In this document: one piece after another, positions 44,982 to 52,842 of the stretch | How the letters are laid out: each line of letters opens with the position of its first letter | How positions within the stretch are numbered: position 1 is the stretch's first letter | NCBI RefSeq assembly: GCF_003333315.1 | Contig: NZ_PSYR01000001.1 | Location: 1,266,501-1,330,500 of the forward strand | Length of the DNA: 64,000 bases | Source of the DNA: Acidiferrobacter thiooxydans | GTDB taxonomy: Bacteria > Pseudomonadota > Gammaproteobacteria > Acidiferrobacterales > Acidiferrobacteraceae | Direction of reading: 5' to 3' | Position numbers and translations under genes: made by a program | The notes under the pieces: model-generated | What the model was told of the DNA's origin: nothing | The model's input: the letters and a program-made list of their open reading frames with translations, nothing else | Database searches by the model: none

Positions 44982-45236
44982 ATGGCCATCACAACCTTGA
45001 CTAGCCGTGAGTTCAATCAAGATACTGGTCGCGCCAAGAAGGCCGCGGCTGTGGGGCCCGTGTTTATCACGGACCGGGGGAAACCTGCCCATGTGCTCCT
45101 CAGCATTGAGGAATATCAACGGCTCACAGGCCGACACCGGAACATCATCGAAGCCCTGTCCATGCCGGGCCTCTCGGATATCGATGTGGAATTTCCCCGA
45201 TTGCGGGATCTCACGCGTTCAGTTGATTTTGCGTGA
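44982..45236 (+). CDS. Type II antitoxin, Phd/YefM family
   Basis: An 84-aa antitoxin. The N-terminal Phd/YefM DNA-binding fold is clear (LTSREFNQDTGRAKKAAAVG, then GPVFITDRGKPAHVLLSIEE) and the C-terminal acidic part (LSMPGLSDIDVEFPRLRD) would wrap the toxin. It should repress its own promoter with the toxin; TTTATACGTGTT at 44939-44950 lies in the right place for an operator or -10. The stop overlaps the toxin ATG. Confidence 0.9.
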   Translation: MAITTLTSREFNQDTGRAKKAAAVGPVFITDRGKPAHVLLSIEEYQRLTGRHRNIIEALSMPGLSDIDVEFPRLRDLTRSVDFA

Positions 45237-45682
45237 TGTTCTTATTGGACACCAATGTTATTTCCGAGTTGCGCAAGGCTGGCGATGGCAAGGCGGACGG
45301 TCGGGTCGTAGCCTGGCTTTCCAGCGTGGATGCCGCGGCCTTTTATCTCTCCACTGTTACGATCATGGAGCTCGAGCTCGGCATTTTGCGGATTGAGCGG
45401 CGCGATGCGGCCCAAGGAGCGATGCTCCGATCCTGGATGGATGGTTATGTCCTACCGGAATTCTCGGAACGCACCTTTTCAATCGACACGCGTGTGGCGC
45501 TGCGCTGTGCCCGCCTGCATGTGCCCGATCCTTGTTCTGATAGGGACGCGCTGATCGCCGCCACCGCATTGGTGTATGGCATGACGGTCGTTACTCGGAA
45601 TATGGCCGACTTTGCGCCAACCGGCGTTCCTCTATTGAACCCATGGGATGCGCCCGTGGTAAATAAACATAAAGACAAATAA
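45236..45682 (+). CDS. Type II toxin, PIN-domain ribonuclease (VapC/FitB-like)
   Basis: A 148-aa PIN-domain endoribonuclease. The first acidic residue is in MFLLDTNVISELRK, a second in TIMELELGILRIERRD, and the third and fourth in DRDALIAATALVYGMTVVTR followed by NMADF. All four Mg-binding acids appear present, so it should be active. Coupled to the antitoxin by TGATG. It is one of the few intact genes in the island. Confidence 0.9.
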   Translation: MFLLDTNVISELRKAGDGKADGRVVAWLSSVDAAAFYLSTVTIMELELGILRIERRDAAQGAMLRSWMDGYVLPEFSERTFSIDTRVALRCARLHVPDPCSDRDALIAATALVYGMTVVTRNMADFAPTGVPLLNPWDAPVVNKHKDK

Positions 45683-47033
45683 TTGGGTTTGTTGCAAATG
45701 CCTCTAAAACCCCGCTGGCCTTTCGCGACGCGATTAGAGCCCGCCCTGATTGCGCTCTCGGATGCCGACTTTGTAGAAGCGCTCTATCAGCGTCACCTCG
45801 GTCGAGTCGCCGATGGCCACGGGAAGGCGTATTACCTGCGCTTATTGCAGCACGGCTGGACGCGACCTCGGGTGCTGCGGGACTTCAAGCGCTCGCCGGA
45901 GGCTCGCCGGTACGCCCAGCATCAAAAACGCCGCGATCTCCTGAAGGCGATTTTGCGCCCGGAGCAGCCCCCCTTACTGCCTGATGAACTGCGCCGATGT
46001 CCGGCACAAAAAACCGCGTACCGCGCTGCTCGGTACCTGCCTTGCGGAGAGCTTGCTGCAGGTGGCCCTGGATGGGGGCTGGCCCATACGGCATTTCCTC
46101 ATGGATTCAGGCTTGCAGGAAGTCGATCGGCAGATAGTTGCCGAGGCCTTTGATGCGGTTCTCGTCAATCTCACCCTGCGCACCCTCCTCAGTATGTCCG
46201 TAGAAGAGGGCGATGGTGATCTTTTTTATCTGCGCCCAGAGCGGAATATGGGGCAGATTCAGGCGCAGGCGGTCCTCAACTTGCGGCAGGTGGTGGACCA
46301 TATATTAGCCGCCATTCCCCCAGGGTTACCTGTGTTCTTCGTGTCCTTACTGGAGCCTCCTGCGCAGGTGGAAGGGGTGCTGGGGCGTAATCGTCATGGT
46401 TCTTTGTATCGCCTTGTCCGAAGTCTGAACGATGCCCTGGAGGATCATCTGTCCGCGTTGCCGCAGGGCCATTATCTGGAAATTAACGATATCTGCCGCT
46501 ATTACGGCGACGCTAGCGTGTACGACGGCTATCTATCCCACTACACCCATAACGGTTTATCGCCATTGAGTGTGCAGGGCGAATGGATAGCGCGGGATAT
46601 TCTGGAGCGCCTGGATGGCGCCGTGCGGGTATTGCGCGCGGAGGACCCCGTCAAACTGATCATCACCGACCTGGATAATACCCTGTGGCGGGGCGTGTTG
46701 GCAGAAGAGGACGAGATCATCCCCTGGCAGCATACCGAAGGCTGGCCGTTGGGCTATGCCGAGGCCCTGCTGGCCTGTAAACAGCGCGGCATTCTGCTGG
46801 CGATATGCAGCAAGAACGAGGAGGGACCGACTTGCGAAAGGTTCCGACAGCTGTGGGGTCAGCGCTTGCGTCTTGAAGATTTTTGCTCCGTGCGGATCAA
46901 CTGGCAGCCCAAATCCCAAAACATTGCCCAGATTCTGCGCACCGCGAACATTCTACCTGATCATGCCTTGTTTATCCTTGACGCTCACGCGAACGAACCC
47001 ACCTTTGCTCATGGTAACGGACCCACCCAATAA
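45683..47033 (+). pseudogene. DUF4214-FkbH-like HAD-IIIC protein, frameshifted and 3'-truncated
   Basis: The first frame (TTG 45683) encodes a DUF4214-type segment (FVEALYQRHLGRVADGHGKA, FKRSPEARRYA). At an A6 run near 46009-46014 the frame shifts by one base. The next frame carries KPRTALLGTCLAESLLQ, an SGNH-like part and the HAD-IIIC phosphatase domain with LIITDLDNTLWRGVLAEEDE and AICSKNEE. Homology fades at LFILDAHANEP, where the family motif FIDDNPxER would follow. Such proteins load glyceryl units or act in polysaccharide and polyketide pathways. Both defects suggest a dead gene. Confidence 0.75.
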
Positions 47034-47184
47034 ACGGACCCACCCCACAATCGCCCCCTTGAGGTCACGGCAGGTCCGCATTCGCTGCCATCCCTTGGGT
47101 CATCCTTAAAGCATCGCGCATTGACCTCCCGCCGGTTCGCGGCATTCTCGCAATCGGGATTCCGGGGCAAGGGAGGGGACCACG

Positions 47185-47604
47185 ATGTCGACCATGCAGC
47201 GATGCGCCGGCTGTCGGCGACTCTTTCGGGGGCGCGCGCAAGTCCGCGGCCAACGCTATTGTGCGGCGCGTGCCTGCCAACGCGTGCGCCGTAAGCGCTG
47301 GCAAAGAGCCAAGCGCCGCACCGACCCCGACTACCGCGAGAACCAGGCGCGCGCCCAGGAGGCCTGGCGCATCCGCCACCCCGACTACTGGCGGGTCTAT
47401 CGCGCCACCCATACGCACTATACGAACGCCAATCGCGCCCAACAGGCCCGCCGGGACGCCGCTCGCCATCTTGCAAAGAGGGACGTGTCAACGGCCTTTT
47501 CCCCTGGAGTTTCCGGTATTTACCGATTGTCTGCGGCCGGCGGCGGCGATCTTGCAAAGAGTGACGCGTGGACCGTGGAATTGACTGTGCTATCAAGGAT
47601 TTAA
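47185..47604 (+). CDS. Cys/Arg-rich conserved hypothetical protein
   Basis: A 139-aa basic protein. The N-terminus MQRCAGCRRLFRGRAQVRGQ, then RYCAARACQRVRRKRW, forms a likely zinc ribbon with CxxC and CxxxxC pairs. It continues with NQARAQEAWRIRHPDYWRVY and two similar short C-terminal segments (LAKRDVSTAFSPGVSGIYRL and LAKSDAWTVELTVLS). Proteins of this layout occur near transposases in GC-rich proteobacteria; the role is not known. ATG 47185 is used. Confidence 0.6.
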   Translation: MSTMQRCAGCRRLFRGRAQVRGQRYCAARACQRVRRKRWQRAKRRTDPDYRENQARAQEAWRIRHPDYWRVYRATHTHYTNANRAQQARRDAARHLAKRDVSTAFSPGVSGIYRLSAAGGGDLAKSDAWTVELTVLSRI

Positions 47605-48100
47605 AGCGCCTTCAGTGTAAATAATCGGCCAACCCGTCTTGAGTCAGTTGAAGCTTTGAGTTAGGAGCGGGGCGGTTATCAGGCCCACCCAAAAAAGATT
47701 GCTGGACACGAGGATGACGGTGCTTTAGTATTCCCTTCATGTTGTACGAAGCCTCGCACACCCCTGATATGTATTGACCTGTCAACTACTGGTATGGGGT
47801 TTTCTTTTGTCTTTTCGCTCCTTTTGTCCGTAAGTCTTTGAGTCAAGGCACGAGCGGCTGTTAACGACGGTCGATCACTCTGATATACGCGGGTTGGATA
47901 CCGCCTGACTTCGCTTCGTCGTGGAGCTGCCTCGCTCTATAATCGAGGGTCACCGGGTTGAATCGGCGCCTCATAGGGGGGCCGAGGATTCTCCCACCGG
48001 GCCACTCCTGCCTTGATATAAAGACTCACGTCTCATGGTTAATAGTTTACCAGTCACACTGACAATTATAGTATACTCGAAGTCTTATGCGCTATGTTGG
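47605..48100. other. AT-richer spacer in the island
   Basis: About 500 bp of clearly lower GC than its surroundings without a convincing frame. It contains T-rich stretches near 47800-47840 and a TATAGTATACTCG motif at 48067-48079. Likely foreign DNA whose genes are lost. Confidence 0.5.
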
Positions 48101-48509
48101 TTACTGGGTCTCCGTCTGGACGGCACAGGCCACGGCCCACAGGAAGCCTGTGAGCTCACGGGCAATGGCCGTGCACACCTGCACCTTGTCTTGCCGGCGC
48201 GGATCAGGTGCTGGTAACGGCCGCAGAGCCGCTTTTGGGCCTTCCAGGCGATGGCCTGCACGGGATCGCTGGTGTTCTTGGCCCGCCGTTGCAGATGCGC
48301 GGTCTTGCGCGCCGGGAAGCGGTAGCACCAGGCGGCCTCGGTGAGCACCCGCCGGACGTGCCCATTGCCGGTCTTAGGTGTCCGCCGCGGCGGGTGGTGG
48401 CGCCGCTCGAGGATTCGGAGGGCACGAGCCCCAGAGTGCTCATGAGCTGCCGGGGCGAGGTAAAGCGCGTGAGATCGCCGATCTCAGCGACCACGGTGAG
48501 GGCCGTCAC
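48101..48509 (-). pseudogene. IS110/IS1111-family transposase remnant
   Basis: On the minus strand three frames join to one transposase C-terminus. VVAEIGDLTRFTSPRQLMST and LGLVPSESSSG come first, then VLTEAAWCYRFPARKTAHLQ with AIAWKAQKRLCGRYQHLI, then VCTAIARELTGFLWAVACAV. This is the transposase-20 domain of IS110-type elements. At least two frameshifts separate the parts and the N-terminal RuvC-like half is missing. No end repeats were identified. Confidence 0.82.
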
Positions 48510-49042
48510 GAGCTGTATGTGTTACGTACCGCTCTAATTTCGGCCCAGCGTCCCGACCTATTTAAGGTGCGACAAGGGAGACTCTCCCGCGTTTCGTGCG
48601 GACGAATCGCCGCCTAGCGGAGCGCGGGAGAGATCTCGGGTTTTAGGGTGGGGAGACCGTACCCCACAGAGAGAGGATGGGCTGCATCTGATGGGGGGTG
48701 ACGAGGCAGTCGAGCCGCAGATTGCGCGCATGAAGGATTTTCGTCAAGGTGAGCAGATCGCTGAACAGGCGGTCATCGGTATCCGCTCCATTAGCCCCAC
48801 CGTCCCATACCTGGCTTCGCACTGATATCGCGTAAGCCATGGATAGGTCGATCGGGTGAACGAGGCAACCGGAGTGGGCATCGCGTCGATCTCGTATCTC
48901 GCCCTGAAGTGTTACGATAGGCGTTGCCGCGGAGGGTGGTGCTTGGGGGCACCTTCCAAGGGTTGTCCGACAGCGGCCGTGGGGGCACCCTTCACGTTTA
49001 TCGAATCCGGCTACATACTGACACTGAAGGAACCGATTGATC
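48510..49042. other. Intergenic with a branched-hairpin element
   Basis: No gene is assigned. The block at 48576-48632 folds into competing hairpins (separate entry). On the minus strand 48643-48850 a frame with a protein-like stretch (RSQVWDGGANGADTDD, LTLTKILHARNLRLDCLVTP) might be a gene fragment, not identified. Confidence 0.5.
48576..48632. repeat. Nested inverted repeats, three-way junction
   Basis: CTCTCCCGCG (48582-48591) pairs perfectly with CGCGGGAGAG (48623-48632). Inside lie two small hairpins, TTCG/CGAA (48593-48606) and CCGC/GCGG (48610-48620 region). The left arm can instead pair with the preceding GGGAGA as GGGAGA-C-TCTCCC (48576-48588), so two folds exclude each other. Confidence 0.6.
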
Positions 49043-49534
49043 ATGGATAACACCGAATACTCCGACGGCATCGAGCGTAGTACGGCCATCCAGGCCTCGC
49101 GCGGGCGGGTATGGCGCGCGCTTACGAGCGCGGAGGAGTTCGGGCGCTGGTTTGGCGTCGACCTGAAGGGCCAGGCCTTCGTGGTAGGGCAGCAAACGCG
49201 GGGCCAGACCATCTACCCCGGATACGAGCACATGAAGTTCGACGTAGTCGTGGAGCGCATCGAGCCGATGGATCTGTTCTCTTTTCGCTGGCATCCCTAC
49301 GCCGTTGATCCCACCGTGGACTACGCGCAGGAGCAGAAGACGCTCGTGACTTTCACGCTCACGGATGCCCCGCGAAATGGCACCCTGCTCACGGTTGTGG
49401 AGTGTGGATTTGATCATGTGCCCCCGCATCGCCGCGTGGAGGCATTTGGCATGAATAGTCGCGCGTGGGAGTACCAGATGAATAACATCATGCAATATAT
49501 CGCCACCTACCCGGGAGAGCATGGTCGTCGTTGA
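49043..49534 (+). CDS. SRPBCC/AHSA1-family protein
   Basis: A 163-aa START-like helix-grip protein. The AHSA1-type beginning IQASRGRVWRALTSAEEFGR WF-type motif (residues 12-33), then FRWHPYAVDP, TLVTFTLTDAPRNGTLLTVV and the long C-terminal helix are typical. Family members bind small hydrophobic ligands or act as Hsp90 co-chaperone-like proteins. Substrate unknown. AAGGAA precedes ATG 49043. It lies just right of the decayed island. Confidence 0.85.
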   Translation: MDNTEYSDGIERSTAIQASRGRVWRALTSAEEFGRWFGVDLKGQAFVVGQQTRGQTIYPGYEHMKFDVVVERIEPMDLFSFRWHPYAVDPTVDYAQEQKTLVTFTLTDAPRNGTLLTVVECGFDHVPPHRRVEAFGMNSRAWEYQMNNIMQYIATYPGEHGRR

Positions 49535-49783
49535 GGGCTGCGGTCTGGGCGGGGATTACGGGCGCGCAGGCGGGGCTTGCCATCATGCGGGGGAGCGCGG
49601 TGGCCGCGCGCTTTTCCGGTCGCCCCGTTGTCCCGGCGGCGTGTGTTCGATCGCATAATGGCGTGCGTGGGCCCGTACCGGCCGGCGAGACGGGCGCGTC
49701 GGCCCGTCGTGCGTCGGATCTCTTTCGCCCCATGGACCGCCGGTGACGTGGCGCCGGGTGAAGGCGCGGGGTGATGCCGGCGT

Positions 49784-50245
49784 TTAAGGCCTGGGCAGCG
49801 GCTGCGCCAGTACCCATTCATTCGTGCGCATCTGACGCGCCAGTCGGTGCGCGCGATCCCCGACCTGTTGGGCCCATAGGCTGTCCAGCATCTGGTGGGC
49901 GCAGGCCTCGTGGTCGCCACGACGGGCCGCCGCCAGGGCCCGATGAAAGCCGTTCAGGCGCCCTATACCCATGTTGAAGGCCATATTGACGAATACCGCG
50001 TGGCGCACAGGGCCGAGCCTCCTGGCCCACGGTAAGACCCGATCCACGTCGCGCAAGGCGGCCGCGCAATCGGCGCGCAGCATCGCGAGCGCCTGATCGT
50101 GCGTCCAGATCATGCCGGGGCGCGATGGCGTGTGGCCATAGCCGATGGTCCAGTGCCCGAACACGTCCTGATAGGCGGTCAGGCGCAGACCCTCGTCTTG
50201 TTGGAGTTGCGCGATCAACTCCTCTGGCACATCGCTATCAGTCAT
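49784..50245 (-). CDS. Phage-type lysozyme (GH24)
   Basis: A 153-aa T4-lysozyme-like muramidase: catalytic Glu in QQDEGLRLTAYQD (E18), partner Asp D27, and the GHWTIGYGHTPSRPG loop with the conserved Thr. VFVNMAFNMGIGRLNGFHRA follows as the core helix. It has neither signal peptide nor SAR helix, so it would need a holin or lysis partner. None is nearby and no other phage genes surround it. GGAGG precedes ATG 50245. It may be a domesticated phage gene or a peptidoglycan-remodelling enzyme. Confidence 0.9.
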   Translation of the reverse strand: MTDSDVPEELIAQLQQDEGLRLTAYQDVFGHWTIGYGHTPSRPGMIWTHDQALAMLRADCAAALRDVDRVLPWARRLGPVRHAVFVNMAFNMGIGRLNGFHRALAAARRGDHEACAHQMLDSLWAQQVGDRAHRLARQMRTNEWVLAQPLPRP

Positions 50246-50342
50246 TCACCGTCCTCCAGGCTTCGCGTCGGTTACGGGCGTATCCGCTCGCATGATGCCA
50301 GCGATATCGCAGGCCTTCGAGCCCCGCCATGGCCCTTAGCGG

Positions 50343-52079
50343 CTAGGCGGGGGTCAGCTGTTCGACTATGGGGCCAAGGGCCAAGGCCGGGAAGAAGTTA
50401 AGGGCCCCCACGAGCAGGATGACACCGATGACAAGGGTCCCAAACAGCAGTCCGTGCGTCGCGAGCGTGCCCGGGCTCTGAGGGACACGCGGCTTGCGAG
50501 CCAATGAGGCCGCCATGGCCATGAGTGGCAGATAGCTTCCATAGCGACCGACAAGGATGCATAGGCCGAGCGCCGTATTATAAAAGCCGGTGTCGGCGTT
50601 CAATCCGGCGAACGCGCTTCCGTTATTGCTGGAGGCGCTAGTGAAGGCGTAGAGGATCTCGCTGAAACCCTGGGGTCCGGGATTGAAGGTGCCGGCGCGG
50701 CCGGCTGCGAGCGATACCGCAACGGCGGTCCCGACCAGCACCAAGAGCGGCATCACCAGGATCGCGAGCGAGGCCATGGTGATCTCAAAGGATTCGATCT
50801 TCTTGCCGAGATATTCGGGTGTGCGTCCGATCATGAGCCCGCCCAGAAAGACCGCGAATATCAGGAACGCAAGGATTGTGGCAAGCCCCGTGCCCACGCC
50901 ACCGAACACGATCTCGCCGAGCTGCATGAAGAAGAGATTGACGAGGCCCGAGATTGGCATGAACGAGTCGAAGGCGCTGTTGCCGGTACCTGTCGAGGTG
51001 GCCGTGGCGAGACTGCCAAAGAGCGCGGAATTGGCGACCCCAAACCGATCTTCGACGCCCACCATATTGCCGCCGCCGGCGTCCGCGGCATGATTGGCGG
51101 CGGTGATGGTGAGGCGATGAAGGGCAGGGTTGCCCAAAAGCTCGAAATGCTGACTTACGAGCGCAAGCGGCAAAAACAATGCCAGCATCACCCCCATAAT
51201 GAGCGCGCCTTGCCGGCGATCACGAACCATATGGCCAAACATGATGACGACGGCCGCGGGGATCAGGATCATGGCCACCATCTGCAGAAAGTTCGTAAAT
51301 GCGGTGGGATTCTCAAAGGGGTGCGCCGAACTCACGTTGAAAAAACCACCACCGTTATTGCCGAGCATCTTGATTGCTTCTTGCGATGCCACCGGCCCAA
51401 GCGCGATAGTCTGATGCGTGATCTCCCTATGGTCGTGCCGGAAGGCAGCGATGAGGTGGGCGTGCGCGTAGGGGCTTAGTGTCTGTGGTACCCCTTGCGC
51501 TATCAGGACGAGCGCAAAGAGGATAGACAGCGGTAACAGAATGTAGAGCATGCTGCGGGTCATGTCGACCCAGAAATTCCCCAGGGTCCCGGTGCGAACC
51601 CCGACAAGGCCGCGGATGATCATCAGTGCGATGGCAAGACCCTCGGCCGGGGCCAGGAACATCTGTGCCCCGAGCCCCAGCATCTGCGAGAGATAGCTCA
51701 TGGTCGATTCCCCGGCGTAGGCCTGCCAGTCCGTGGCCGTGAGGAAACTTGCGGCGGTATTGAAGGACAACGCCGCCGAAAGATCGGGGAGGTGTTCCGG
51801 GTTCAAGGGTAGGCCCTGCTGTACGAGCAGGAGGGCATAGAGAAATGTGGTACTCAGGAGGCTAAAGACGATGAGCGCAAAGGCGTAGCGTTTCCAATCC
51901 ATCTCATCGTCGGGGGGTATGCCGCAGAGGCGGTAGAGCCCGCGCTCGACCGGACCGAGCCATCGGGTCACAAAAAACGACTCGCCGGCATAGACGCGTG
52001 CCATGTAGCGCCCGAGTGGAACGGCCAGGATGAGGGCGACGAGCAAGACGGCGCTGGTGCTTTCCAGGGCGGACATCAT
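50343..52079 (-). CDS. kdpA: Potassium-transporting ATPase subunit A (KdpA), orphan
   Basis: The K+-translocating subunit of the Kdp P-type ATPase, 578 aa, full length with about ten membrane helices. The four selectivity-filter-like loops are intact: NTAASFLTATDWQAYAGEST, GNNGGGFFNVSSAHPFENPT, ATSTGTGNSAFDSFMP and ASSNNGSAFAGLNADTGFYN. kdpB and kdpC, which normally follow directly, are absent: the gene ends 98 bp before a lysozyme gene, and 760 bp upstream hold no kdp gene. kdpF is not seen. Whether the rest of the operon is elsewhere or lost cannot be told. ATG 52079 or 52076. Confidence 0.93.
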   Translation of the reverse strand: MMSALESTSAVLLVALILAVPLGRYMARVYAGESFFVTRWLGPVERGLYRLCGIPPDDEMDWKRYAFALIVFSLLSTTFLYALLLVQQGLPLNPEHLPDLSAALSFNTAASFLTATDWQAYAGESTMSYLSQMLGLGAQMFLAPAEGLAIALMIIRGLVGVRTGTLGNFWVDMTRSMLYILLPLSILFALVLIAQGVPQTLSPYAHAHLIAAFRHDHREITHQTIALGPVASQEAIKMLGNNGGGFFNVSSAHPFENPTAFTNFLQMVAMILIPAAVVIMFGHMVRDRRQGALIMGVMLALFLPLALVSQHFELLGNPALHRLTITAANHAADAGGGNMVGVEDRFGVANSALFGSLATATSTGTGNSAFDSFMPISGLVNLFFMQLGEIVFGGVGTGLATILAFLIFAVFLGGLMIGRTPEYLGKKIESFEITMASLAILVMPLLVLVGTAVAVSLAAGRAGTFNPGPQGFSEILYAFTSASSNNGSAFAGLNADTGFYNTALGLCILVGRYGSYLPLMAMAASLARKPRVPQSPGTLATHGLLFGTLVIGVILLVGALNFFPALALGPIVEQLTPA

Positions 52080-52842
52080 GCCGGAGCCCTCGGGGTCTGG
52101 ACAGCGACGGCGACCGGCGGGTGGAGTCGACGGGTCTCCTGGACAGCAAGACCCGTGCGTGCGGCCCTGTGGGGGATCATGCGCCGCGATTGAATTCCGC
52201 GATGGCCAAGCGAAACCTGCGCTGCTTTCATGGCCCGGTGTGTGTCGGGGGCCTGTGTTCGTGGGCCGCCCGCAGCGCGCGCTCGTGACGGGGCCCGGTG
52301 AATCGGGCTTGGGCCCCGTGGATCGCGGTAAGGGTGCTTGGTCCTATGGGGAATGGATGTGTGTCTATTCAGAGGATCCTCCTGTGCCTGATCGGTTCCG
52401 GTCTCGTGGTGGCGCTGGCCCTAGGCGTACCACCGCGGCCTGTGAGCCCGCATGAGAGGGCGTAAGCCGCAGCGGTATCGGCCTTCAATAAACCGAGGGG
52501 CGTTATGACGGCATTGCGGGGATCACCCTGGGCTCGGCCCGATACCTGCCGTCGTCTTTCGGTGGCAATATCCGTGCCGGGCAGGAAACCGCAATAGGGA
52601 CAATCAGTTGGCGTATGCCCAGGGCGGTGCTGGGATCATAGGCCCGCGGGACGCCGCCCGGGCGCGGTGGCCATGAAAGAAGGAAGGGGGTCGGCGTGGC
52701 GAGGTCGCGGAGCGATGGGCTCAGGCCGCGCTTGTGGTCGGTCGTCCGCCGTGACGCAAAATGGCCGGCCAGGCGCCAGCAGCCCTCTCAGGGCGAACTC
52801 ACTGGCGCCGGCGGCTATTCCCTGCGGTTTGGCAGGAGGGCC
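52080..52842. other. 760-bp region without a clear gene
   Basis: Two plus-strand scraps stand out from noise. One is a hydrophobic mini-frame near 52356-52465 reading SIQRILLCLIGSGLVVALAL from an in-frame GTG. The other, at 52492-52641, reads GRYDGIAGITLGSARYLPSS, then FGGNIRAGQETAIGTISWRM, a protein-like sequence with no start codon. They could be remnants of an exported protein gene; neither is identified. Confidence 0.4.

Larger units (their letters stand above)
43343..48509. mobile_element. Degenerate genomic island behind tRNA-Glu
   Basis: The tRNA is followed by a truncated integrase, two fragments of mobilisation-type genes, a 3' fragment of a polysaccharide ABC ATPase, a toxin-antitoxin pair, a broken DUF4214/FkbH gene, a Cys-rich hypothetical protein and an IS110-type remnant. 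Base composition drops below the flanks, especially at 47.6-48.1 kb. No second copy of the tRNA 3' end was seen, so the right boundary is a guess at the IS remnant. Confidence 0.7.

Noticed and set aside
43394-49000. Search for a second copy of the tRNA-Glu 3' end as the right attachment site
   Set aside because: No repeat of the TTCGAATCCCC...GGGGAC segment was seen downstream, so the island's right border remains undefined.
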